Positions 17,179-25,100 of a stretch of 37,479 nt of DNA are shown piece after piece (positions within the stretch are counted from its first letter, which is position 1; every line of letters begins with the position of its first letter). The notes under the pieces are model-generated. The model made no database searches. It was given only the letters and a program-made list of their open reading frames with translations, and was not told the DNA's origin. Origin of the DNA: a bacterium (GTDB lineage: Bacteria; Patescibacteriota; Minisyncoccia; UBA6257; GWB1-50-10); the NCBI GenBank assembly GCA_030647415.1, contig JAUSKB010000025.1, positions 1-37,479 on the forward strand, in the 5' to 3' direction. Made by a program: the position numbers and the translations under genes.

Positions 17179-17886
17179 ATGAAAAATCAACGGGCAGTCG
17201 TGATCTACGGGCCGCCGGGGAGCGGCAAGGGGACGCAGGCGGAGCTTTTGGCACGGAAGTACGGGTTCATCCACTTCGACACCGGGCGGTACATCGAGGG
17301 GCTCATCCGGTCACCACAGGCGGACCGGGACCCGGTTTTGCAGCGCGAACGGGCGAACTACGAGGCCGGCCGCCTCTGTACACCCGAGTGGGTGTTCAAC
17401 GTGACCGCGGACGAGGCGGCGCGGGTCGCCGACGCAGGATTCAGCATCGTCTTCAGCGGGTCGCCGCGCACGATGCCGGAGGCGTTCGAAAGCGTGGGGA
17501 AGGTCCGGGGCAAGCGGTACCGCGGCCTCGTCGCGGTGCTCGTCGCACTCTACGGGAAGCGGAATGTTTCGGTCGTCCAGCTCAAGGTTCGGCCTGCCTC
17601 CTCCCTGAAGCGCAACAGTTCGCGCCGCGTTTGCGTCGAGTGCGACCTTCCGGTTTTGGGCGAGGTGCGGCACCCGCGGTGCGGCTTCTGCGGGAGTGCG
17701 AAGTTCCGGACGCGCAAGGACGACGACCCGAAAAAGATACTGGTGCGGCTTGAGGTGTACAAGCGACAGACCTTCCCCATACTTGCAGAGCTCCGGAAGC
17801 GCGGCGTTTCGGTGCACGCGGTGAACGGCGAGGTGATGCCGTACCTGGTCTCAAGGAAAATAAATAAGAAGCTCGGATTTTTGTGA
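17179..17886 (+). CDS. adk: Adenylate kinase, zinc-lid type
   Basis: VIYGPPGSGKGTQAELLARKYGFIHFDTG; lid CVECDLPVLGEVRHPRCGFCG...RKDDDPKKILVRLEVY. Confidence 0.85.
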   Translation: MKNQRAVVIYGPPGSGKGTQAELLARKYGFIHFDTGRYIEGLIRSPQADRDPVLQRERANYEAGRLCTPEWVFNVTADEAARVADAGFSIVFSGSPRTMPEAFESVGKVRGKRYRGLVAVLVALYGKRNVSVVQLKVRPASSLKRNSSRRVCVECDLPVLGEVRHPRCGFCGSAKFRTRKDDDPKKILVRLEVYKRQTFPILAELRKRGVSVHAVNGEVMPYLVSRKINKKLGFL

Positions 17887-18008
17887 AAATCCTAAATCCT
17901 AATATCGAAATTCTAAACAAATCCTAAATTCCAATTTCTAAACGAATTCGTTTCGAATTTCGTGCTTGGTATTTGTTTAGAGTTTAGGATTTAGGATTTC
18001 GAATTTTC
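17887..18008. repeat. Family A intergenic inverted repeat (A6), adk-map
   Basis: aaatcctaaatcctaatatcgaaattctaaacaaatcctaaattccaatttctaaacgaattcg / tttcgaatttcgtgcttggtatttgtttagagtttaggatttaggatttcgaatttt. Confidence 0.8.
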
Positions 18009-18773
18009 ATGTCAATTCGTCTTAAATCTGCCAAAGACCTCGCTGGTCTCCGGGAATCCGGCGCGATACTCGCCGACGTGCTTTGCGAGCTCGCCTCGGC
18101 CGCCCAAACGGGCATACGTCTCGAGGAGCTTGACCGGCTGGCACGGGCGGCCTTGAAGCGCCGGAAGGCGACGCCCACTTTCCTGAACTACCGGCCGGAG
18201 GGCGCGAACCATCCGTACCCGGCCGCACTTTGCACCTCAGTGAACGACCAGGTGGTGCACGGGCTGCCGAATACTTACCAGCTCCGGAAGGGTGACCTCT
18301 TGAAAATCGACCTCGGCGTCACCTACAAGGGATATATAACGGACAGCGCGACGACGGTCGGCGTGGGGAAGGTGTCGCCGAAGGCGCGGCGGCTCATGCA
18401 GGCGACCCGCGAGGCGCTTGAGGCCGGCATCGCGGCATGTGTGCCGGGCGGCCACCTGGGGGATATCGGCCATGCCGTCGAGCGGACTGCGAGACGGGCA
18501 GGGTGCCGCGTCATCCGGGGGCTTACCGGGCATGGTGTGGGGTTCAAGCTCCACGAGGACCCGCCGGTGCCGAACTCCGGAAAGAAGGGGATAGGGATGA
18601 GTCTGCCTGTGGGCCTTGTCATCGCCATCGAGCCGATGCTCGCGACCGGTTCTGGGGATACCATCCAGCGAGAAGACGAGAGCTACGCGACGGCGGACGG
18701 GTCGCTCTCCGCACATTTCGAACATACAATTGCAATCACCGAAGACGGGTGCGAGATTTTGACTGCGCGGTAG
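18009..18773 (+). CDS. map: Methionine aminopeptidase type I
   Basis: LNYRPEGANHPYPAALCTSVNDQVVHGLP...LKIDLGVTYKGYITDSATT...GLTGHGVGFKLHEDPPVPN...IEPM. Confidence 0.95.
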   Translation: MSIRLKSAKDLAGLRESGAILADVLCELASAAQTGIRLEELDRLARAALKRRKATPTFLNYRPEGANHPYPAALCTSVNDQVVHGLPNTYQLRKGDLLKIDLGVTYKGYITDSATTVGVGKVSPKARRLMQATREALEAGIAACVPGGHLGDIGHAVERTARRAGCRVIRGLTGHGVGFKLHEDPPVPNSGKKGIGMSLPVGLVIAIEPMLATGSGDTIQREDESYATADGSLSAHFEHTIAITEDGCEILTAR

Positions 18774-18849
18774 TTCGGTACAGAGATCTGCTATTCTGTT
18801 TTTAGAGAATGTACGAGTAAAACTTCATTAACAATCTAAAGGGGTTACT

Positions 18850-19368
18850 ATGTTAGAAAAAAAAACTCCGCAAACGCTTCCTCAATCTGTCCCCAAAATC
18901 TCAATGCGAGAATTCAAAAAGCTGGCGAGGTGCATCAGACCAGTGATTGAGTTTTCTCCGAGAAGTGGACCATATGGGTATGATGGGTTTGATAGTCGTT
19001 GTCGTCCCCATATCGACCCCACCTATAAGGGGAGGCTATACTGGGCGTCTGTGAATGCCAAGAATTACAGTACGCCGTTGCACCTCATGAATATCTGTTG
19101 GGATCCTAGAGCCACATCACCAGCAAGGGGGCTCAAGCGCCTTGGTGCTGTGACAGTCCTCATTAACAACAGTGTTGCTGGAAACTGGTTCACCCCAAAC
19201 CTCCTTGAAATTCTTGCCCAAATTCCGCGGGAGGTGCGGGGTCGGCGGGTCGTAGGTTTTAAGATCCCTCGTCACTGCTCCCGTGACTGTAGCTTAGAGG
19301 ATACTTACGAATCTGGTAACCCTAGTGGATACCATAGGGCTGGAATTATTCTTTACACTCGGGGGTAA
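18850..19368 (+). CDS. Hypothetical protein (172 aa)
   Basis: ORF with upstream purine-rich aaagggg; no family recognised. Confidence 0.6.
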   Translation: MLEKKTPQTLPQSVPKISMREFKKLARCIRPVIEFSPRSGPYGYDGFDSRCRPHIDPTYKGRLYWASVNAKNYSTPLHLMNICWDPRATSPARGLKRLGAVTVLINNSVAGNWFTPNLLEILAQIPREVRGRRVVGFKIPRHCSRDCSLEDTYESGNPSGYHRAGIILYTRG

Positions 19369-19385
19369 CTACTTCCGTATCCGCC

Positions 19386-19958
19386 GTGGCTAATGTCGCG
19401 GCGGCTTCTTTTACTTGCGGAAGTTTTCCGGGAGCTGTAGAGTGGGAGGCAGAAACAGACACATTCACAGTAGAGGTATATATGTCCAGAACAAGGCATA
19501 TCGGCGTGGTGTCGATTGAGCGGTACGATTTCATGGCCTGCTGTATGGCGGAGGGGCTGGAGGTTCTTGAAAAGAGACGGCGGGTGTCTTCGGAGTTATT
19601 TCCTTCGGCAGTGCTCAAGTGTGCAAGGCGATTTCTGGCCTCCGCGGCGAGTTTCTGCGGTACGAATCCGGAGCCGACTCAAGCCGTCGCCGGGACGAAT
19701 TTCATGTATGCGGATGCCGCACTCGAACTTGTGTTTAGGGAAAAATACGAAACAGCGGTGGTTAGGGCCATCCTTGAAACGTATCTTCTTTTCCTTAATC
19801 TCCTCGATGCAAAAATAAAACAGAGGTCGCCTTCCGCTGGAGTACCGAGGATAATTTTTTCCCCAAACTCCATATCACTCTTTTTCCGGGCGCTCGAGCG
19901 GCACGAGGAGATAAAGAGATCCCTCTGGTATCAGAGAATTCGCGTCCCGTTGGGATGA
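19386..19958 (+). CDS. Hypothetical protein (GTG start)
   Basis: ORF track; follows 18850-19368 on the same strand; ends before a terminator-like hairpin. Confidence 0.55.
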   Translation: MANVAAASFTCGSFPGAVEWEAETDTFTVEVYMSRTRHIGVVSIERYDFMACCMAEGLEVLEKRRRVSSELFPSAVLKCARRFLASAASFCGTNPEPTQAVAGTNFMYADAALELVFREKYETAVVRAILETYLLFLNLLDAKIKQRSPSAGVPRIIFSPNSISLFFRALERHEEIKRSLWYQRIRVPLG

Positions 19959-19982
19959 TGGGTTTCGTCGAAAAACCATGTA

Positions 19983-20013
19983 CCCCGCCCTCACCGGCGG
20001 GGTTGTTATTTTT
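19983..20013 (+). terminator. Rho-independent terminator
   Basis: CCCCGCC-CTCAC-CGGCGGGG followed by TTGTTATTTTT. Confidence 0.75.
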
Positions 20014-20035
20014 GTGGCGGTTGCACTGGATAGCG

Positions 20036-20067
20036 ACATCCTTACATACTCCAGTATGTAAGGATGT
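20036..20067. repeat. 32-nt palindrome ACATCCTTACATACT-CC-AGTATGTAAGGATGT
   Basis: Perfect 15-bp arms, 2-nt centre. Confidence 0.85.
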
Positions 20068-20082
20068 TGTTAGTTACAGTTG

Positions 20083-20484
20083 CTATTTCAGGTTTCGAAG
20101 TTTCGCATACAAATCTCCGTAGGAGTCGTATTCGATGATCGTATCCGCGATGTGGCGGAGGAAGGTTGTCGTAATATCACGCCGCACAGCGACGATGAAC
20201 CGCTTCCCCTTCGCGAGTGCGTACCCCGCCTCGAGGAGCATTCCCTCGCTCCGTTCTGTGGACTTCACGAATGCCAGATAGGTGTCCGCGGAGTCGAGCT
20301 CTCGGAGCGCCCATTCGAGTATCTGGCGTGGTGTGAACCGCTCCTTCGTGAACTTCTCCTCCTCCCAGACCGAGCAGACTGTCTCGTGTCCGGCCGCGTG
20401 GAGCGCCTCCTCGATGCCCCGAATAACACCCTTAAGCTCGCTCATATCCTCCCCTGTAAATCGGAATGAGATGAAAATTTTCAT
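20083..20484 (-). CDS. Nucleoside 2-deoxyribosyltransferase-like / TIR-like fold protein
   Basis: MKIFISFRFTGEDM...SADTYLAFVKSTERSEGMLLEAGYALAKGKRFIVAVRRDI. Confidence 0.55.
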   Translation of the reverse strand: MKIFISFRFTGEDMSELKGVIRGIEEALHAAGHETVCSVWEEEKFTKERFTPRQILEWALRELDSADTYLAFVKSTERSEGMLLEAGYALAKGKRFIVAVRRDITTTFLRHIADTIIEYDSYGDLYAKLRNLK

Positions 20485-20496
20485 GGCTCAATATCG

Positions 20497-20535
20497 GGAA
20501 GTCCGACTTCCCGAGGTGAAGGAAGTCGGACTTCC
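20497..20535. repeat. Pair of GGANGTC-S-GACNTCC palindromes
   Basis: GGAAGTCCGACTTCC 20497-20511 and GGAAGTCGGACTTCC 20521-20535. Confidence 0.85.
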
Positions 20536-20541
20536 TAAAAT

Positions 20542-22884
20542 TCAACTCCTCCTCCTTTTTCTCTTATCTTTTGTCTCTTTTCCTCCCGCTTGTTTGTGCG
20601 GGTTATGATTCACGCACGTCCGGTTCGAGCACCGGTCCGGTATTGTCTTGGTCCCTACCATCATGAGCGAGCCGCATACCTCGCAGGTCTTCCCCGTTGG
20701 CCGGGACTTCATGATGAATTTGCAGGTCGGGTAATTCGAGCAGCTGAAGAAGGGGCCGAAGCGCCCACGGCGTTCCACGAGATCGCCATCACGGCACAGG
20801 GGGCATTTCACGCCCGTTTTTGCCTTCTCCTCCTCTTCCTTGCTTTGCCGCACGTAGTGGCAGCCGTTCTTACCGCGCTTCCAATTCGAGCAGGAGACGA
20901 AGCGCCCGAACCGTCCCTCGCGCTCGACGAGCATGCCGCCCTTTCGGCCAGCCGCCGCGCACTCGGGACACGCCTCGCCAAGTTCCTTCGGGGGTTCGAT
21001 GATGCCCCCGTCCGCCTTCCGCGCCCCTGCGCAGTCCGGGAAGCGCTTACAGCTCAAGAACCGCCCGGTGCGCGAGAGCTTCACCACCATGGGGGAGCCG
21101 CAGAGCGGACAGATGTGCGCCGCATCCGCCTCGCCAAGCGTGGTGAGTTTGTCGAGACTCTCCTTGGATTTTACGTCCGCCGCGAACGGCGTGTAAAAAT
21201 CCTCGAGCGTCTTCCGGTAGTCGCGCTTCCCTTCGGCGATCTCGTCGAGGTCCCGCTCCATCTCCGCGGTGAAGGAGTCGCTGATGTACGTGCCAAAGTG
21301 CGTTTCGAGGAAGGTCGAAACGACATCGCCGGTGTCGGTGGGGCGGAGCGTCTTTCCGTCCTTCTCGACGTAGCCGCGGTCGAGGATGGTCTTCAAGATG
21401 GAGGCATACGTGGACGGCCGGCCGATTTCGCGCTTCTCAAGCTCCTTCACCAGCCCCGCCTCCGTGTACCGGTCCGGCGGTTCGGTTTGTTTCTCTTCCT
21501 CGCGGAGGTCAATGAGTTTCAGCATGGCGCCTTCAGCGACCTTGGGGAGCTCCACATCATCACCGCGAGCGTCCGGGTCCGCGAGGAGCCATCCCGGTTC
21601 GATGACCCTGCTCCCATTCGCGGTGAAGTCGGGGATTGGTTCCGGCGCACCAATAACGTTCGCGCCAATCTTGGTCCGGAGGATGCGGGCATCCGCCATC
21701 TGTGAAGCGACCGTGCGCGACCAGATGAGGTTGTAGAGCCGGCGCTGTTCCTCGTTCGCTCCCGCGTGGCGCCTGCCGGCATCGGTCGGCCGGACCGCCT
21801 CGTGCGCCTCCTGTGCGCTCTTTGATTTCGTCTGGTAGGTCCGCGGTGCCACAAGCTCCTTCCCGAAGAACCGCTCGATAGCGGCGAAGATGACCGGGAG
21901 GGCTTCGCGACTCACCGTGACGCTGTCAGTCCGCATGTAGGTGATGAGCCCCTGCTCGTAGAGCTTCTGTGCTACGCCCATCGTGCGCGAGGGGGCAAAG
22001 CCGAGGCGCGACGAGGCGGCCTGCTGAAGCGTCGAGGTGGTGAACGGCGGCTTTGGCTGTCGCCGCGCTTCGGTTTCCTTTACGAGAGTCACCTGCCATG
22101 GGTGCCCGTTCGCGGCGGCGATGATAGCGTCCGCCCGCGCCCGGTCGCGCGGCTCTTCGGCGCAGATGAGTTCAAGCGAGGTGCCCTTCGGCGTTTTGAA
22201 GATGCCCGTGAGAACCCAGAAGGTCTCGGGAATAAAGGCGCGAACCTCCCGCTCCCGCTCCATGAGGATGCGGAGGGCGGGGGACTGTACCCGGCCGGCG
22301 GAGAGGCCGTAGCGCACTTTTTTCCAGATGAGGCCGGAGAGGTCGTACCCGACGAGCCGGTCGAGGACTCTGCGCGCCTCCTGCGCTTTCACCAGGTTTC
22401 GGTCGATGTCGCGCGGGTGGGCGAGGGCCTCATGTATCGCGTGCTCCGTGATTTCATGAAAAACAATTCGTTGTATTTGAGGTTTCGGATTTTCCGCCAG
22501 AGGCGCCTGCCCGTCCGAAGCCGAGCGGAGGCGGGGATCAGCCTTCGGCTGAAGTATTTCAGATTTAGTATTTCCCAAGCCGATGGCTTGGGTAATGTGC
22601 CAGGCGATCGCCTCCCCCTCGCGGTCAGGGTCGGTGGCGAGGTAGACGACGGACGCCTTCTTGGCGAGTTTTGTAAGCTCCGCGAGGACCAGCTCCTTCC
22701 CCTCAACGACCTCATAGCGTGGCACGAAACCGCCCGGGATATCGATTGCCTGCCGGTTGCTCTTCGGGAGGTCGCGGACGTGGCCGACGCTCGCCCGGAC
22801 CTCAAATCCGCTTCCAAGGAACTTCGTGATAGTCTTCGCCTTCGTGGGGGATTCGACGATGACGAGTTTTTTTTCCTTTATCAT
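20542..22884 (-). CDS. topA: DNA topoisomerase I with four C-terminal zinc-ribbon-like motifs and an internal insertion
   Basis: KKLVIVESPTKAKTITKFLG, DPDREGEAIAWHI, RVQSPALRILMEREREV, YMRTDS; C-terminal CPLCG/CPECA/CPLCR/CEVCG. Confidence 0.96.
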   Translation of the reverse strand: MIKEKKLVIVESPTKAKTITKFLGSGFEVRASVGHVRDLPKSNRQAIDIPGGFVPRYEVVEGKELVLAELTKLAKKASVVYLATDPDREGEAIAWHITQAIGLGNTKSEILQPKADPRLRSASDGQAPLAENPKPQIQRIVFHEITEHAIHEALAHPRDIDRNLVKAQEARRVLDRLVGYDLSGLIWKKVRYGLSAGRVQSPALRILMEREREVRAFIPETFWVLTGIFKTPKGTSLELICAEEPRDRARADAIIAAANGHPWQVTLVKETEARRQPKPPFTTSTLQQAASSRLGFAPSRTMGVAQKLYEQGLITYMRTDSVTVSREALPVIFAAIERFFGKELVAPRTYQTKSKSAQEAHEAVRPTDAGRRHAGANEEQRRLYNLIWSRTVASQMADARILRTKIGANVIGAPEPIPDFTANGSRVIEPGWLLADPDARGDDVELPKVAEGAMLKLIDLREEEKQTEPPDRYTEAGLVKELEKREIGRPSTYASILKTILDRGYVEKDGKTLRPTDTGDVVSTFLETHFGTYISDSFTAEMERDLDEIAEGKRDYRKTLEDFYTPFAADVKSKESLDKLTTLGEADAAHICPLCGSPMVVKLSRTGRFLSCKRFPDCAGARKADGGIIEPPKELGEACPECAAAGRKGGMLVEREGRFGRFVSCSNWKRGKNGCHYVRQSKEEEEKAKTGVKCPLCRDGDLVERRGRFGPFFSCSNYPTCKFIMKSRPTGKTCEVCGSLMMVGTKTIPDRCSNRTCVNHNPHKQAGGKETKDKRKRRRS

Positions 22885-22950
22885 GGTTTTCGTCCCGCCA
22901 AGGCGGGATCCTCGCCGCTTCTGGCTCGCTTCGCGCGCGAAGCGGCGGGA

Positions 22951-23901
22951 TTATCGTACCACAAATCCGGGTCCAGATTCGACTACCAGGTCGAGCAGGG
23001 TAAGCATGGTGAGTTCCGCTCCCACCACGTTTGGTGCAAGACCGGTCGCGGCCGAGATGTCATCAGGGCGCTGCGTCGTCGTGGAATGGGAGAGGTGGTC
23101 GAAGATGCGGCGCTGTGATTCCGAGAGGAGCGGTAGCGTGCGTTGCGTCACAGACCGTTTTTCCGCCGCTTCCGAGGCCGCAAGCCCGAGGTCTTCGAGG
23201 ATGTCGTCGGCCGTGGCAATGAGCCGCGCGCCCTCGCGGATGAGCCGGTGCGATCCCGCGAAGTTTGGGTGCCGGGCGGGGCCGGGAAGGACGAATACCT
23301 CGCGTCCCTGCTCCAGGGCGTACTTCGCGGTGACGAGGGTTCCGGAGCGCGCTGGCGCCTCAATGATGACTGTCGCGAGGGCAAGGCCGCTCACGATTCT
23401 GTTTCGCGCCAAAAACTGGCTAGGGAACGCCGGCGTGCCCAGCGGATACTCAGAGAGGAGGCAGCCGTTTCGTTCCAGGATACGGCGCGCCAACTGTTCG
23501 TGTGACGGGGGGTACACGGTATCGAGCCCGTTCGCCAGGACCGCGACTGTTCTCCCGCCGCCCTGGAGCGCTCCTTCGTGTGCCGCGGCGTCGATGCCGA
23601 GCGCAAGCCCGGAGACGACCACAATGCCATGCCGGGCGAGGTCCCGTGCGATTTCACGTGCGACCATCAGCCCGTCATGCGTTGCCTTTCGGGTCCCCAC
23701 AATCGCGATGTGCGGCGTGCCCGCCGGCGGGAGCGAGCCGCGGACGAAAAGCTCGCTCGGGCAGCCCGGCGTTTCACGGAGCTGCCGCGGATACGATTCG
23801 TCCGTTGCCGGGACTCGGGAAATATCGGCGTTCACGACCTGTGGTATAATTGCAGTATACCCTGTTAGAGATTTGCGCGCATACTCTGTGTATATGTACA
23901 T
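22951..23901 (-). CDS. dprA: DNA processing protein DprA/Smf (start may be GTG at 23835)
   Basis: IAIVGTRKATHDG...VVSGLALGIDAAAHEGAL...TVAVLANGLDTVYP...SEYPLGTPAFPSQFLARNRIVSGLALATVIIEAPARSGTLVTAKYALEQGREVFVLPG. Confidence 0.94.
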   Translation of the reverse strand: MYIYTEYARKSLTGYTAIIPQVVNADISRVPATDESYPRQLRETPGCPSELFVRGSLPPAGTPHIAIVGTRKATHDGLMVAREIARDLARHGIVVVSGLALGIDAAAHEGALQGGGRTVAVLANGLDTVYPPSHEQLARRILERNGCLLSEYPLGTPAFPSQFLARNRIVSGLALATVIIEAPARSGTLVTAKYALEQGREVFVLPGPARHPNFAGSHRLIREGARLIATADDILEDLGLAASEAAEKRSVTQRTLPLLSESQRRIFDHLSHSTTTQRPDDISAATGLAPNVVGAELTMLTLLDLVVESGPGFVVR

Positions 23902-23963
23902 GGTTTACAATCAGGAGTACCAGAGTCGTAGCCGAGAGATTGTACGCAAATCTCTAACAGGGT
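23859..23963. repeat. Inverted repeat with perfect 19-bp arms between dprA and the pilO-like gene
   Basis: ACCCTGTTAGAGATTTGCG 23859-23877 / CGCAAATCTCTAACAGGGT 23945-23963. Confidence 0.9.
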
Positions 23964-24021
23964 AAACCCCAGAGATTTACACACACGCCGCTCAAATCGG
24001 AAACCCCATTCACCCGCCACC

Positions 24022-24543
24022 ATGGAAAATTTTAAGCGCCAACTGACGATACATGTGGTGATAACCGTCGTGCTCGTCGGCGCGCTCACTGCCGGACTCA
24101 TCGTTGCCGGCAAAAGGATCAATAGCTCGACCACAGAAATCCAGGGGCTTCGGCAGGAGCTGGTCACCCGATGGTCATCCCTCTTCATGCTTGCCGACCT
24201 CTTGACCTCGTACAATGCCCGTGCGGAGCAGGGCCTCACCGTGCTCAAACGGGTCATTCCCCAACGGGACGCGCTCCTGAACCTCGGGCGGGACATCCGG
24301 AGCCTTGCGGTGAAATCGAACATCGAGCAGACGTACACATTCATTTCCGAATCGCCTGCGGACACCGGGTCGTTGGGCTACGTCACATTCCAGCTCGCAC
24401 TCACCGGCTCATACGACGATTTGCGCTCGTACATCCAATCGCTCGACACCTTTATGTATCTATCGCGATTCGATGCGGTCCAGTTTGACCGCTCGACGTC
24501 CAAATCGTCCGCAACGGTCAAGGGACGGGTCTTTTTCCAGTAA
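24022..24543 (+). CDS. PilO-like type IV pilus assembly protein (putative)
   Basis: N-terminal TM, coiled segment, then GYVTFQLALTGSYDDLRSYIQSLDTFMYLSRFDAVQF, typical of PilO-like proteins. Confidence 0.5.
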   Translation: MENFKRQLTIHVVITVVLVGALTAGLIVAGKRINSSTTEIQGLRQELVTRWSSLFMLADLLTSYNARAEQGLTVLKRVIPQRDALLNLGRDIRSLAVKSNIEQTYTFISESPADTGSLGYVTFQLALTGSYDDLRSYIQSLDTFMYLSRFDAVQFDRSTSKSSATVKGRVFFQ

Positions 24544-24544
24544 T

Positions 24545-24781
24545 ATGCGCTTCGTACGAACCATAGGGGAACGGATCCGGCATATGCCGTCTCGGCAGGT
24601 CATGTTTTCTGTGCTTGCGGGTGTGCTCGCGCTTGCCGCGCTCTGGTTTGTCGTGTATGCCTCCCTTTTTCTGGCGCATCGCGTGGATGAGTCGTTCAGC
24701 AGCGAGGTGCAGCCGATGCCGGCGCCGCCCGTGCGGTTTGACATCGAAGGTTTTGACCGGCTGCGCCTGAATCAGCAGTAG
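24545..24781 (+). CDS. Small single-TM protein, possible pilus accessory
   Basis: Start trimmed to MRFVRTIGER; immediately downstream of the PilO-like gene. Confidence 0.5.
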   Translation: MRFVRTIGERIRHMPSRQVMFSVLAGVLALAALWFVVYASLFLAHRVDESFSSEVQPMPAPPVRFDIEGFDRLRLNQQ

Positions 24782-24830
24782 AGGCTCGCTCCCACGCCTT
24801 ACCACAAGACCGCCTCTCGGTGGCATTTTG

Positions 24831-25042
24831 TGGGCGTGGAAGGAATCGAACCTTCGACCTCCAAATTATCAGTTTGGCGTTCTACTTCACCCCGTTAGAC
24901 TTGGGCAGTGGGCACGGGAGGGATCGAACCTCCGACCTCCAAATTATCAGTTTGGCGTTCTACCACTGAACTACGTGCCCAAGTCTAATGGGGCAAGCTG
25001 TCAGCCGGAGGCTGATCCGCCTCTGGCGGAAACTACACGCCC
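24831..25042 (-). pseudogene. Interrupted tRNA-Ile-like gene: 5' part (25030-25042) and 3' part (24831 to about 24895) separated by an intact tRNA-Ile and hairpins
   Basis: 5' GGGCGTG-TA-GTTT pairs with 3' GAAC...CACGCCC-A; anticodon arm CCAAA-CTGATAA-TTTGG; T-arm GAAGG-TTCGATT-CCTTC. Confidence 0.7.
24909..24980 (-). tRNA. tRNA-Ile(GAU)
   Basis: GGGCACG TA GTTC AGTGGTA GAAC G CCAAA CTGATAA TTTGG AGGTC GGAGG TTCGATC CCTCC CGTGCCC A. Confidence 0.95.
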
Positions 25043-25061
25043 AAGTGGTTTCTATCGTGCC

Positions 25062-25067
25062 ATTATA
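25062..25067 (-). promoter_or_regulatory. Candidate -10 box (TATAAT on minus strand) 19 nt upstream of the outer tRNA-Ile 5' end
   Basis: Plus strand ATTATA; no convincing -35 seen. Confidence 0.35.
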
Positions 25068-25100
25068 CATACCATTTTTCAAGCATGGTATGCTGTATCT

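Noticed and set aside
24828-25100. N-terminal part of ORF 24828-25739 (ESNLRPPNYQFGVLLHPVRLGQW...)
   Set aside because: It is translation through the antisense of tRNA-Ile sequences; the real glycosylase starts near 25101.
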